A stretch of DNA of 64,000 bases from Candidatus Villigracilis propinquus. GTDB lineage: Bacteria; Chloroflexota; Anaerolineae; Anaerolineales; Villigracilaceae. Position numbers and translations under genes: made by a program. Positions 17,251-25,785 of the stretch are shown in pieces. The notes under the pieces were generated by a model. It was given only the letters and a program-made list of their open reading frames with translations, had not been told where the DNA came from and did no database searches. Within the stretch, counting starts at the first letter, position 1, and every line of letters begins with the position of its first letter. The stretch covers positions 135,620 to 199,619 of the forward strand of contig JADKDM010000014.1 of the NCBI GenBank assembly GCA_016714565.1, in the 5' to 3' direction.

Positions 17251-18525
17251 ATGTCATATTATTCCCCGTATTTTCCTTTTCTGGTTTTACCCGTTGTTTT
17301 AGCTGGGCTATATTTTCTGTTTGAAAACCGTTTGACGAAACCCTGGATGCGCTGGGCCTGGTGGATCGGCTGCCTGTTGATCCTTTTGACGGTGGGGTGG
17401 TACGCGTCGGCTCAAAACCAGTACTGGTACGACTTTTTCAAAGGCTATTATCACAGCGGACGGAAGATCATTGGCAGACAGGATCTCCTGTACGATGCAT
17501 CCTGCTACGGCTATGTTAATTTTCCGCTTCTGGCTTATGTTTTTGTGCCGTTCGCAAAGCTTCCAAAGGAACTGGCTGGGCCGCTGTTCTTCCTGATCGG
17601 TTATCTCTCGATCCTTTCATTGGCGTACTGGCTTGTCAAATTTTCCGGCGCGAAAGGCTGGTCGCGCTGGGTTATCCTTGCCTTTTTGGCGGTGAGCGGT
17701 CCCCTGGATTACAGTGTTTGGCTGGGGAATATCACACATATCATCATGTTGGGGATGCTCCTATTGCTTTGGTGGTTTAAACAAGGCAGACAGTGGCTTA
17801 CGGGCTTTCTGCTTGGCGTCGTTGGCCTGATCAAGATCCCATTGATTTTGCCAGCCGGGTATTTTTTCATCCGCCGTCAGTGGCGCGTGGTTGGCGGCGG
17901 ACTTTTGATCTTCGGCCTTGTGCTGGGATTGTCGCTTTGGCTGATTCCATTTTCCCTGAATACCACATGGCTCGACCGATGTATCCTTTCGTTTTCAGGC
18001 CATCCCGTTCCCGCGTATAACAACCAGGCGGTTTCCGGCTTTTTGGCGCGCGAGTTTATGCCGGGCAATTTAAGCTGGGAGCCACAATCTCCGCCTGCCG
18101 GTTTTGCGCTGGCTTCCAACCTTGCGCTTTTCGTGTTGTACGCGCCTGTTCTTGTGATGCTGTTCCGTGGCTTAAGATCGCCCCGGACTGTCACCATGCT
18201 TCTGCTTGAGTTCTTTATCGTGCTTGTCAGTTCAATATTGACCAGCCCCATTTCGTGGACACATTATTTTATGCTGCTACTGATTCCTGCCGCATTCTGC
18301 ATGGCCAATGATGATCTGAAGGCCAATAAAACCTGGCACTATGTGCTGCTTGGCGTCGCTTTGGTGCTTATTTCAATCCCCATTAAACTGACAACCACGT
18401 TGTTCGAGAAAACCGGACAGGAACTATTCCTCTCCATGCATTTTATCGGTGGCATTCTGTTTTATTTATTTCTTCTTGCGGTGTGGATGAACAACCAACG
18501 TACCTCATATAGGCAGACTATTTAA
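17251..18525 (+). CDS. GT87-like (DUF2029) polytopic glycosyltransferase
   Basis: A 424-residue membrane protein with about 10-12 hydrophobic segments. After the first helix comes YHSGRKIIGRQDLLYD and YVNFPLLAYVFVPFAKLP, the loop typical of GT87/DUF2029 mannosyltransferase-like proteins, and a late segment SPISWTHYFMLLLIP is also characteristic. GT87 members add mannose or arabinose-type residues from polyprenyl carriers at the outer face of the membrane. I chose ATG 17251; a TTG at 17224 is also in frame. A TATACT box at 17228-17233 suggests a short leader. The stop overlaps the next start (TAATG). Confidence 0.72.
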   Translation: MSYYSPYFPFLVLPVVLAGLYFLFENRLTKPWMRWAWWIGCLLILLTVGWYASAQNQYWYDFFKGYYHSGRKIIGRQDLLYDASCYGYVNFPLLAYVFVPFAKLPKELAGPLFFLIGYLSILSLAYWLVKFSGAKGWSRWVILAFLAVSGPLDYSVWLGNITHIIMLGMLLLLWWFKQGRQWLTGFLLGVVGLIKIPLILPAGYFFIRRQWRVVGGGLLIFGLVLGLSLWLIPFSLNTTWLDRCILSFSGHPVPAYNNQAVSGFLAREFMPGNLSWEPQSPPAGFALASNLALFVLYAPVLVMLFRGLRSPRTVTMLLLEFFIVLVSSILTSPISWTHYFMLLLIPAAFCMANDDLKANKTWHYVLLGVALVLISIPIKLTTTLFEKTGQELFLSMHFIGGILFYLFLLAVWMNNQRTSYRQTI

Positions 18526-19985
18526 TGAAAACAACGATCAGGTTCCTTGCGTCCCTGTTTTTTGCCTCGCTCCTCGCGTTTGGATTTAATCTGTATTTCT
18601 TTGACCTGCTCCATCAACCTTTAATGGATCAGGCGCTTTTGATGTTCTTTTTTTCAGCGGCGCTGACGTACATATTTTTTTCGCTTTCGATGGAAGGACT
18701 GTCGGTTTTTGGAAAAGATGAAGAGAAGTCTTCGCCTTCGGTTTTTCCCCTGCGCGGGCACATACCCGGAATTTTGCTTGCCCTGGCCTTCTTTGTTCTT
18801 TATTTTTATTTTGGATTGCAGCTCAATCGTTTGAGCGCCGCCCAGGTGGATAACCTGTTTGAGGCCGATGTGGGTTCCTGGATACGGCGCATCTCCGGCC
18901 CCGGGGAACGGGACTTCGTCATGCGCGGGCCGCATCCTTTTGCGTATTTCGTATTTCGTCCGTTCGGCTGGCTTCTCAATCTGATTACGAAAGACCCCAC
19001 AATTTCCGCGATCCTGTTGAATACATTCGCGGGCGGGATGTGTGTCTATTTGGCTTGGCTGCTCATCAAACGTCATTTCAATAACGACATCTACGCGTTA
19101 TTGGTTGCAGGCCTGTTGGGGTTGAGTACCTCCCATTTCTTTTTCGGTGCCGTGGTGGAGACATATATTTTCTCCGCCCTGTCAATGCTCCTGTTCTTTC
19201 TTCTTCTGGAAGCAGACCGGCGTTCCATCCTCCCCTTGATCCTTGCCGGCACTCTGACCTTTGGTATTACCATTACGAATTTTATTCAAGATGGGATCGG
19301 ATTTCTTGTTCACCGTCCGCGCTGGAGGGATATCTTCCGCTTCTTTGCGTGGGCGATCTCGCTTTCAGTCATCCTGAGCATCCTTCACGCGGCAATGTAT
19401 CCATCCAGTAAATTGTTCTTCCTGCTATCCAGCACCCAAAATGAAGAACAGTTTTTCAACGGCATCCTCGAAATGCCCAGATGGAAGGTCGTCGCGCGCA
19501 TCATATTTCTTTTACGCACTGTTTTTCTTTATACTGCCATTGCTCCGGAGGTGTACATACTCCGTGAGGAAGTGGGCAGCTTCATCCCTGAATTCAGGTT
19601 TTTCAAACTTGTGCCCGGTACCATGTCCTACAGCGGATACGGAGGTTTGGGAACGGTTCTGGTAGCGATATGGGTAATCATGCTTGCTGCGGCCGGGCTG
19701 ATGTTCCTGTGGAATTTGATCCGCACCCGAAAGGCGGGACTGGCGTTTGCATTCGCGCTTTGTATTTTATTCAACCTCGTTCTGCATATCGATTACGGTC
19801 AGGAACTGTTCCTGTATTCCCCGGATTGGGCTTATGCGTTGATATTATTTGTCGCCTTCGGGCTTGCCCCTTTCCGCGAGAACCGCTTCTTTCAGGTTGG
19901 AATGTTTGTGTTTTTGATAGTGCTGGCGATCAATCAATGGCATTTTATGGATGTAATCATTCAGGCGCTTCTACCCTACATGTGA
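18525..19985 (+). CDS. polytopic membrane protein, probable GT-C glycosyltransferase
   Basis: A 486-residue membrane protein with 10-12 hydrophobic segments. The first outside loop contains EADVGSWIRRISGPGERDF and RGPHPFAYFVFRPFGWLLN. Later STSHFFFGAVVETYIFSAL resembles the V-E-T-Y loop of DUF2723/GT-C proteins. It is translationally coupled to the GT87-like gene by the TAATG overlap, so the two probably work together. No catalytic assignment can be made from sequence alone. Confidence 0.65.
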   Translation: MKTTIRFLASLFFASLLAFGFNLYFFDLLHQPLMDQALLMFFFSAALTYIFFSLSMEGLSVFGKDEEKSSPSVFPLRGHIPGILLALAFFVLYFYFGLQLNRLSAAQVDNLFEADVGSWIRRISGPGERDFVMRGPHPFAYFVFRPFGWLLNLITKDPTISAILLNTFAGGMCVYLAWLLIKRHFNNDIYALLVAGLLGLSTSHFFFGAVVETYIFSALSMLLFFLLLEADRRSILPLILAGTLTFGITITNFIQDGIGFLVHRPRWRDIFRFFAWAISLSVILSILHAAMYPSSKLFFLLSSTQNEEQFFNGILEMPRWKVVARIIFLLRTVFLYTAIAPEVYILREEVGSFIPEFRFFKLVPGTMSYSGYGGLGTVLVAIWVIMLAAAGLMFLWNLIRTRKAGLAFAFALCILFNLVLHIDYGQELFLYSPDWAYALILFVAFGLAPFRENRFFQVGMFVFLIVLAINQWHFMDVIIQALLPYM

Positions 19986-20020
19986 TTTTTTCTTCCTGTA
20001 AAAGAGAGACTACAGCAATC

Positions 20021-20068
20021 TTTTACCACGGAATCCACAGAGAAAAGAGGGAAATCTCTGTGGTAAAA
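20021..20068. repeat. CACAGAG-type palindrome (family C)
   Basis: TTTTACCAC at one end and GTGGTAAAA at the other, with CCACAGAG and CTCTGTGG inside. It lies in the 377-bp gap 19986-20362, where I see no other feature except short A/T-rich stretches and the lipoprotein ribosome site. Confidence 0.6.
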
Positions 20069-20362
20069 AATGTTCAAACCTTTCCAGATGAATGCAGAAT
20101 TCGCGTCTGGAATCTTTTGAACTATTTGTGTCTTGACCCGCATAAACTCATCTGCGAAATATTGATCTTTGGATAAGTTATGTTTTCATCTCCCCGATCT
20201 ATCCCACACAAAAGTACTGTTTTTCAAAAGAATCGCACCATGCTGCGATATTCATGGTTATAACAAGATGAAGGCCTCAGGTAACCATAAAGATGCCCCC
20301 GCGCATCTTCTTTTCTGCCTGTTGGCGATGGGGTATCATCCCCATGAACATAGGAGGAACAC

Positions 20363-21064
20363 ATGAAACGCACCGTCCTGATCACAGGACTTCTCTCGAT
20401 CATCTTAATGGCATGTAGTCGGTCATCCGCCACAGCTTTGCCTGCTGAAGTTATTTCAACAGCAACCAGCGTTTCCACGCTCACACCCATCCCACTCACC
20501 GCAACACCCGTTGTGGTTACATTGAATGTGATCAGTGAACGGATTAATTGCCGGTCCGGCCCGGGCACGGTCTATGAATTGGTTAACGAATTCCCACTCG
20601 GGCAAATACTCCGCGCGGTTGGACGCAACGAATCCTTCAGCTGGTGGTACATTCAAGACCCCGGCAATCCCGGCGGTTTTTGCTGGGTTTCTGCGGATGT
20701 AACCCAGCCTCAATCACCAACCAGCGAAATGCAGGTTGCGCCGCCTCCGTTCGTTACCATCAACAAAGTGGATCTGCGCGTCGAGCCGAACCGTATCAAC
20801 GTTAACTGTAATCAGTTTCCACAAACCGTATTCTTTGAAGCGCAGATCACAGCTAGCGGCCCCACACTGTTGAAATGGAAATGGGAATTAAGCACAGGCA
20901 TCACCTCCAATGAAGGTGCGCTCGTATATGAAGAATCCGGCACGCAGGTCATTAATGAGTATTACCAGATCAACGCCCCCGGAGATTATTGGGTCAAGCT
21001 TGTGATCCTGGCCCCGAATGAACATGTTGAACAGGTGACATTCCCCGTCACCTGCAATCCGTGA
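20363..21064 (+). CDS. secreted lipoprotein with bacterial SH3-like domain
   Basis: A 233-residue lipoprotein. The signal peptide ends in a lipobox at ILMAC (Cys18). A Thr/Ala/Pro-rich spacer of about 30 residues follows. An SH3b-type domain (about residues 50-115) shows the usual NCRSGPGTVYELVNEFPLG and WWYIQDPGNPGGFCWVS. The C-terminal 100 residues form a beta-rich Ig-like domain with two Cys (NVNCNQFP and PVTCNP) that could form a disulfide. It is probably anchored outside the cytoplasmic membrane and binds wall glycan or protein. The ribosome site is AGGAGG. Confidence 0.8.
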   Translation: MKRTVLITGLLSIILMACSRSSATALPAEVISTATSVSTLTPIPLTATPVVVTLNVISERINCRSGPGTVYELVNEFPLGQILRAVGRNESFSWWYIQDPGNPGGFCWVSADVTQPQSPTSEMQVAPPPFVTINKVDLRVEPNRINVNCNQFPQTVFFEAQITASGPTLLKWKWELSTGITSNEGALVYEESGTQVINEYYQINAPGDYWVKLVILAPNEHVEQVTFPVTCNP

Positions 21065-21115
21065 CCTTCGCATCCTTCCTGCGGGACAGTTGATCTGGCC
21101 AACAAAAAAATCTTC

Positions 21116-21173
21116 GCCGCTCTGTCATTGCAAAGCCCTCCAGCACCGGAGGGCTTTGCAATGACAGAGCGGC
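21116..21173. repeat. 26-bp perfect hairpin after the SH3 lipoprotein
   Basis: Arms 21116-21141 and 21148-21173 are perfect complements around a 6-nt loop. The arm contains GTCATTGCAAAGCCC, related to the family A palindromes. It lies 52 bp after the lipoprotein stop and may terminate or stabilise its message. Confidence 0.75.
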
Positions 21174-21339
21174 GCACCCCGAATGGGTGAATTTTCCCTT
21201 TTGGAGGGAAACTTTTAACCCCGAACTTGCGTAGGTTGTTATGTTCCAACAATTAAGATCAAGACCAAAAGTTATAACAAAACCGAAAGGCTTAATTGAA
21301 AGGGACTTTGTTATGATTGCGAAAAGCGAAATCTAAAAT

Positions 21340-23295
21340 ATGCCCACCAGCCCGATCACGCATGAAACATCGCTCAAAAACCGTCCCGTTCTGCGCGGCG
21401 TGCTGCTTGGTGTATGGGGTGTTGTTATCATTTACACCGTGGTGGTACTAGGGGCTGTCCTTTCACCGCAATTCTCGTCACTCAAAAATTCAAATTTCGC
21501 CCAGATGATCCTGGGGATTCCCACTCTTCTTCAACTCAGCATTGACTACGGGGTCGATTTACTGCTCATCTTCGGGTTTTCAGTCATCGGCGGGATGCTC
21601 ATTGTGCGCCGCTCCGATGACTGGTTCGCGATCTTCACCTCCCTGTTCCTGATCGTTTTCGGAGTGCGTGTCACCAACCTGGCAAATACCATCGCCTTAA
21701 CTCCAGGGTATGAGATGTCTGGCGGGCTGATCCTGGCGTTGGGTGATATTGGTGTTGTCCTATTCTCGATGCTTTTCCCCGATGGAAAGTTTGTTCCGCG
21801 CTGGTTCAAGTTCGTTGCCCCATTGTTAATCGCCACCATGTTGGGGATCTATATTTTCCCCAATTCTCCATTCTTTTGGGATGTGATGGGGCGCAGCGCA
21901 TATTTGTGGGTAACAACGATATGGTACGTCACAGGGATCGCAGCTTCCATATATCGCTATGCGCGTCACTCCACGCTTGCGCAAAGGCAACAGATCCGCT
22001 GGGCATTTATTGGGACGATGGGTCCCTTCTCGTGGTTTTTGATCTTTCAATTGCTGCAAGTTTTTATCCCCGCGTTTTTAGGGTCTTCGTTATCTGCTGC
22101 AGGCTTTCAGATCGTGGCTCGACTGGCAGGGATTCCCCTGTTTTTGATGCTGCCACTTTTTATCACCATATCCATTGCACGCAGCAAATTATTCGATATT
22201 GACCTGCTGATCAACCGCTCGCTTGTGTATGGCATCCTCACCCTTGGGTTGGCTCTCACCTTCGCACTGGAATTCCTGCTGGTATCCGTCATCTTCAAAG
22301 AGATCCATCAGGGCGACCAATCGTTTCTTGTGGCGGTCGTTTTTTCAGTCTTGGCGGGCGCGTTCTTTCAACCCATGCGGAAAAAACTTCAACGCTTTGT
22401 AGACCGCTTCTTCTATCACATTCAGATCGATTACCAGAAGACCCCTGCCGAACTCCGCGCTGAAGCCGCAACCAATGTGGAGGGGATCACCTTCTCCTCC
22501 TATCATAATTTGCAATTGATCGGGCGCGGCGGCATGGCGGAAGTGTACCGCGCCACTAATTCAATGAGGCGTAGGGAAGTTGCCATCAAGGTTTTGCACG
22601 CCGCTTTGGCCGGTGACGAACAATTTCAAAAACGTTTCGTGCGTGAAGCGGAAGTTGTCTCCGGGCTCGATCACCCCAACATTGTCCGCGTTACCGATTT
22701 CGGGCAGGAACATGGCACCTACTATATCGTCATGGAACTTCTCTCAGGGCCCGATCTCAACCATCTGTTGAAACAGGAGAAGCAGATCAGCCTGCCCCGA
22801 ACCGTGGGCTTATTGCGCGGTGTTGCCGACGCGCTCGATTATGCCCACCAGCGCGGACTGGTACACCGCGATATCAAGCCATCCAATGTAATGCTTGATT
22901 CTTCCCAAACCCCGCCGCGCGCAGTGTTGACTGACTTCGGTATTGCCAAAATATCCGATGCCCACACACGCATCACGAATACCGGCATACTCGGCACTTT
23001 CGATTACATGTCCCCCGAGCAGATTCAAGCCTCCGCCAAAGTGGATGGCCGCGCCGACATCTATGCGCTTGGTGTGATGACCTACCAAATGTTGACGGGC
23101 TCTCTGCCGTTCGAGCGGCCCAACACTGGTGCGGTCTTGCTCGCTCACCTGAATGCCCCTCCGCCGGATGCGCGCGAGATCACGCGAGACCTTCCCCGCC
23201 GCGCGGCCTATGCCATTCAACAGGCCATGGCAAAGGACCCGGATGACAGGTTTGCCACCGCCGGGGAATTTATTTCGGTTTTGGAAAATATATAG
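21340..23295 (+). CDS. membrane-bound Ser/Thr protein kinase with a histidine-kinase-type sensor region
   Basis: A 651-residue protein. The first 340 residues contain about 9-10 hydrophobic segments. The C-terminal 260 residues are a Hanks-type kinase: glycine loop IGRGGMAEVY (about residue 391), AIKVL lysine, HRDIKPSN (about 509), DFG in LTDFGIAK (about 532), and SPEQ. All catalytic residues are present. The membrane part ends with KLFDIDLLINRSLVYGILT and a DRFFYH linker. That arrangement is the one usually found before histidine-kinase modules in Chloroflexota and Actinobacteria, so the sensor appears to have been joined to a different output kinase. Ligand and targets are unknown. There is no PASTA domain. 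Confidence 0.88.
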   Translation: MPTSPITHETSLKNRPVLRGVLLGVWGVVIIYTVVVLGAVLSPQFSSLKNSNFAQMILGIPTLLQLSIDYGVDLLLIFGFSVIGGMLIVRRSDDWFAIFTSLFLIVFGVRVTNLANTIALTPGYEMSGGLILALGDIGVVLFSMLFPDGKFVPRWFKFVAPLLIATMLGIYIFPNSPFFWDVMGRSAYLWVTTIWYVTGIAASIYRYARHSTLAQRQQIRWAFIGTMGPFSWFLIFQLLQVFIPAFLGSSLSAAGFQIVARLAGIPLFLMLPLFITISIARSKLFDIDLLINRSLVYGILTLGLALTFALEFLLVSVIFKEIHQGDQSFLVAVVFSVLAGAFFQPMRKKLQRFVDRFFYHIQIDYQKTPAELRAEAATNVEGITFSSYHNLQLIGRGGMAEVYRATNSMRRREVAIKVLHAALAGDEQFQKRFVREAEVVSGLDHPNIVRVTDFGQEHGTYYIVMELLSGPDLNHLLKQEKQISLPRTVGLLRGVADALDYAHQRGLVHRDIKPSNVMLDSSQTPPRAVLTDFGIAKISDAHTRITNTGILGTFDYMSPEQIQASAKVDGRADIYALGVMTYQMLTGSLPFERPNTGAVLLAHLNAPPPDAREITRDLPRRAAYAIQQAMAKDPDDRFATAGEFISVLENI

Positions 23296-23312
23296 AATTT
23301 TGTCACTGTTCA

Positions 23313-23390
23313 GTTGTCATTGTGAGTCGTCACTTTTGTTCTTTGGCGGCGACACTTACGCCGTACGCCAGTGCGGTGAGCAATCTTAGC
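23313..23390. repeat. decayed family A palindrome carrying a GCARGTG module
   Basis: Contains GTCATTGTGAGTCGTCAC and, on the minus strand, AGATTGCT followed by a 26-bp module (23353-23378) and then TCGCCGCC. The module lies at exactly the position GATTGCT^TCG also used at 25719 and 27990. Confidence 0.55.
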
Positions 23391-23432
23391 TTGTTTGAGC
23401 TGGCAGTTACGATTTTTTTTACGCGGGGGAAA

Positions 23433-24569
23433 TTACATTCTACCGTTCCACTCAATATCAAACGTGGAGGCTTCAAGCGGGGTAATTCCATATCTGCGGC
23501 CAAGGGCAATATATGCAAAAACGCTTTTTAACTGGAATAGGGACGGCATGGGGTCGTTGAGATCAAAGATCACATCTCGGCTGGTCAGGAAGGTTTTCAG
23601 CCAACTAAAGAATTGACCGCTCTTGATGGAAGCAGGCAGGGCATACACCACCATCGCTGTCGAAAGCATACTGGCTGAACTGCCCAACGGCATCACACAG
23701 CCGGGCTGCGGGTTAATGAACGCATCCACCAATTGCGGGTTGGACGCCAGCAGGTGTACACCGCTGGTCGCGCGCGGGTTACATTCCAACGCGTACAACT
23801 GCCCGCTCGGCGACTGAATGAAATCGAAGGCGATCTGTCCCGTAAAATTATTTTCCCTTACAAATGTTTTCACCCATTGTAGAATGGCGGGATGCTCCAC
23901 ATGCTCAAAGGCGATCGTGACACCCTGCCCCGCCGTGAACCTGGTGGGATAGGCCGTGTGGGCATGTACTGTTCCATTATGACAAACCGAGTATGTGCAA
24001 AATTGCTGCCCGTCAATGAACTCCTGCGCGATCCAGGGAGAATCAAAATTCAGCGTGGATAATGCCTGTTGAAGCGGAGGCCGGATCAAGGTCCGCGCAG
24101 CGAAGCGGGAGTAGACAGGCTTGAGAACCAGTTCCCGCCAGTGTGCATACGCATGAAGCACATCATCCTGGTTGGAGATCAGGATCGTCTCCGGTGCATA
24201 CAGGTCGATGCCGATAGCGTTGACGACGAAATTCCATTTGTTGTGAAAGGTATTTAACTTTTTGATGGGTTCCGCAAAAACGGTACACGGCAATTCATCA
24301 CGTCCGATGCTGACGTAGTAGATCTCCTCGCAGGTGGGGATCAGCAGATCGATCTTTTTCTCGATAATGATGTGCTTCAACGCGATAAGAAACGCCTCTT
24401 TGTTTTGACGTGGAGCTGGTACGACAAAATTGGTCTTCACCGCCGCTGACGGTTGACTCAAATGCCCGCGCAAACTCTCCGCCATGAAAACGGTATGCCC
24501 CGCGCGGTGAAACGCGCGGGCAAGTTCGAGTGTTGCAGGGGCACGACCGCCAGTAAGTAATATGTTCAT
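23433..24569 (-). CDS. ATP-grasp domain protein
   Basis: A 378-residue soluble enzyme. An N-terminal Rossmann-like part (MNILLTGGRAPATLELARAF, residues 1-20) is followed by an ATP-grasp fold. The latter shows a Lys strand (LVLKPVYSRFAAR), the hinge WIAQEFIDGQQFCTYSV and the metal-binding QIAFDFIQ and ALECNPRATSGVHLL. It is probably a carboxylate-amine/thiol ligase of the CarB-like or biotin-carboxylase-like group, joining an acyl group to a nucleophile using ATP. I chose ATG 24569 because the longer form would begin inside the module repeat. It is the last gene of the ole-like cluster, 48 bp after the FabH-like gene. Confidence 0.75.
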   Translation of the reverse strand: MNILLTGGRAPATLELARAFHRAGHTVFMAESLRGHLSQPSAAVKTNFVVPAPRQNKEAFLIALKHIIIEKKIDLLIPTCEEIYYVSIGRDELPCTVFAEPIKKLNTFHNKWNFVVNAIGIDLYAPETILISNQDDVLHAYAHWRELVLKPVYSRFAARTLIRPPLQQALSTLNFDSPWIAQEFIDGQQFCTYSVCHNGTVHAHTAYPTRFTAGQGVTIAFEHVEHPAILQWVKTFVRENNFTGQIAFDFIQSPSGQLYALECNPRATSGVHLLASNPQLVDAFINPQPGCVMPLGSSASMLSTAMVVYALPASIKSGQFFSWLKTFLTSRDVIFDLNDPMPSLFQLKSVFAYIALGRRYGITPLEASTFDIEWNGRM

Positions 24570-24579
24570 AATTATTTTC

Positions 24580-24610
24580 CGCCACACCTGCACTTGCGTG
24601 CGGTGTGGCG
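24580..24610. repeat. 9-bp stem around a GCARGTG module
   Basis: CGCCACACC (24580-24588) pairs with GGTGTGGCG (24602-24610). The minus-strand module is 24585-24605 (21 bp, ends GCAGGTG, followed by T). It occupies most of the ATP-grasp/FabH-like gap. Confidence 0.55.
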
Positions 24611-24617
24611 TAACGAG

Positions 24618-25613
24618 TTAGAAGGTTAACACCAATCCGCCAATGGACAATCCCGCGCCGGTACCAACGAGCAGAACCTTGTCACCACGTTGAATGTTTC
24701 CATCACGCACACCTTGATAGAGTGTAACAGGTATCGACGCTGCAACGCAATTGCCTAACGTTTCAATTGTCTTGATGATTTTATTTTCAGGCCAGCCGAA
24801 TCTTTCAAGCATCATCAAGCCCACCTTGCTGGCTTGATGCGGGACGACCACATCCACATCAACCATGCCCTTTGACAGACCCGGATACAGCTCGTCCAAA
24901 AATTCATGCGCAATGCCGCGCACCATGCGAAGGACAGCGGGGCCGTCCATGTGAAAGAGATCATCTTCAGGGTTATGCCCCGCAAAACGCGGATGAAAAC
25001 GCGAACCGCCGCCCATGATGGTTGTGAGATACGCGCCATCACCAAATGACTTGAAATGCGCGTGATGGATCATGGACGGGTCACCCGCCTCAGCACGTGT
25101 GACCACGACCGCCGCTGCCGCATCCCCAACCAGTGATGCAGACTCGGGTTCCTTCGGGTTGATTCCGCATGAAGCCACATCCGCGCTGGCGATGAGGATG
25201 TTCTTGTATCTTCCGCTTTGAATGAAATTGGATGCTACATCCATTGCCATGACGAAGCTTAAGCAGGTCGTATGCACTGTCATCGCTGGGATGCCCGATT
25301 TCCCCAACCCAAGCTGACGTTGGATCAATACACCTGTATCTGGAATGGCTTGCTCTCCCGTCCCGGATGCATTGATGATGAGATCAAGCTGTTCGGGTTT
25401 GAGCTTTGCTTCATCCAACGCTTCACGCGCCGCCTCCGCCGACATGAACGATGACGTTTCATCCGTCACCCAGCGGCGTTCACGCACGCCATTGCGCCGC
25501 TCCACCCAACCCGCGGAGAGTCCACACATGGCTTCGAGTTCAGAACTCGGCACGATTCGTTTTGGTAAATATCTTCCCAGACCAATGATTTTGAGAGGGA
25601 TGTTGACTTGCAT
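24618..25613 (-). CDS. FabH/OleA-like 3-oxoacyl synthase III
   Basis: A 331-residue thiolase-fold condensing enzyme. The triad is Cys117 (VHTTCLSF), His259 (VVPHQAS) and Asn288 (ETLGNCVAASIP), and the C-terminal GTGAGLSIGG is normal. In fatty-acid synthesis FabH joins acetyl-CoA to malonyl-ACP, while OleA joins two long acyl-CoAs head to head. The neighbouring OleC- and OleD-like genes favour an OleA-type role, but overall the sequence looks more FabH-like, so this is inference. The start at 25613 has a GGAGC site. The frame is open upstream only because a palindromic repeat has no stop in that frame. Confidence 0.85.
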   Translation of the reverse strand: MQVNIPLKIIGLGRYLPKRIVPSSELEAMCGLSAGWVERRNGVRERRWVTDETSSFMSAEAAREALDEAKLKPEQLDLIINASGTGEQAIPDTGVLIQRQLGLGKSGIPAMTVHTTCLSFVMAMDVASNFIQSGRYKNILIASADVASCGINPKEPESASLVGDAAAAVVVTRAEAGDPSMIHHAHFKSFGDGAYLTTIMGGGSRFHPRFAGHNPEDDLFHMDGPAVLRMVRGIAHEFLDELYPGLSKGMVDVDVVVPHQASKVGLMMLERFGWPENKIIKTIETLGNCVAASIPVTLYQGVRDGNIQRGDKVLLVGTGAGLSIGGLVLTF

Positions 25614-25628
25614 GGTTGCTCCTATGCC

Positions 25629-25773
25629 CGTCATTGCGAGGAGCGCTCTCCCTGGCACCGCCCGCCAGGGCAGGTGTGCTCTTCGCGACGAAGCAATCTT
25701 ATATTCACGTAGATTGCTCGCACTAGCGCGCGGCGCAAGTGTCGGGCGGAAGAACACCGCCCTCGCAATGACG
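25629..25773. repeat. family A palindrome (GTCATTGCGAGG...) with two nested modules
   Basis: Ends are CGTCATTGCGAGGAGCG and CCTCGCAATGACG, and the centre is GACGAAGCAATCT...AGATTGCT. Compared with the copy at 40432-40519, a 27-bp module is inserted at 25650-25676 between GCGCTCT and TGCTCTTCGCG. Another of 23 bp is inserted at 25719-25741 between GATTGCT and TCGGGCGG. Confidence 0.8.
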
Positions 25774-25785
25774 TAATGATTTGAA

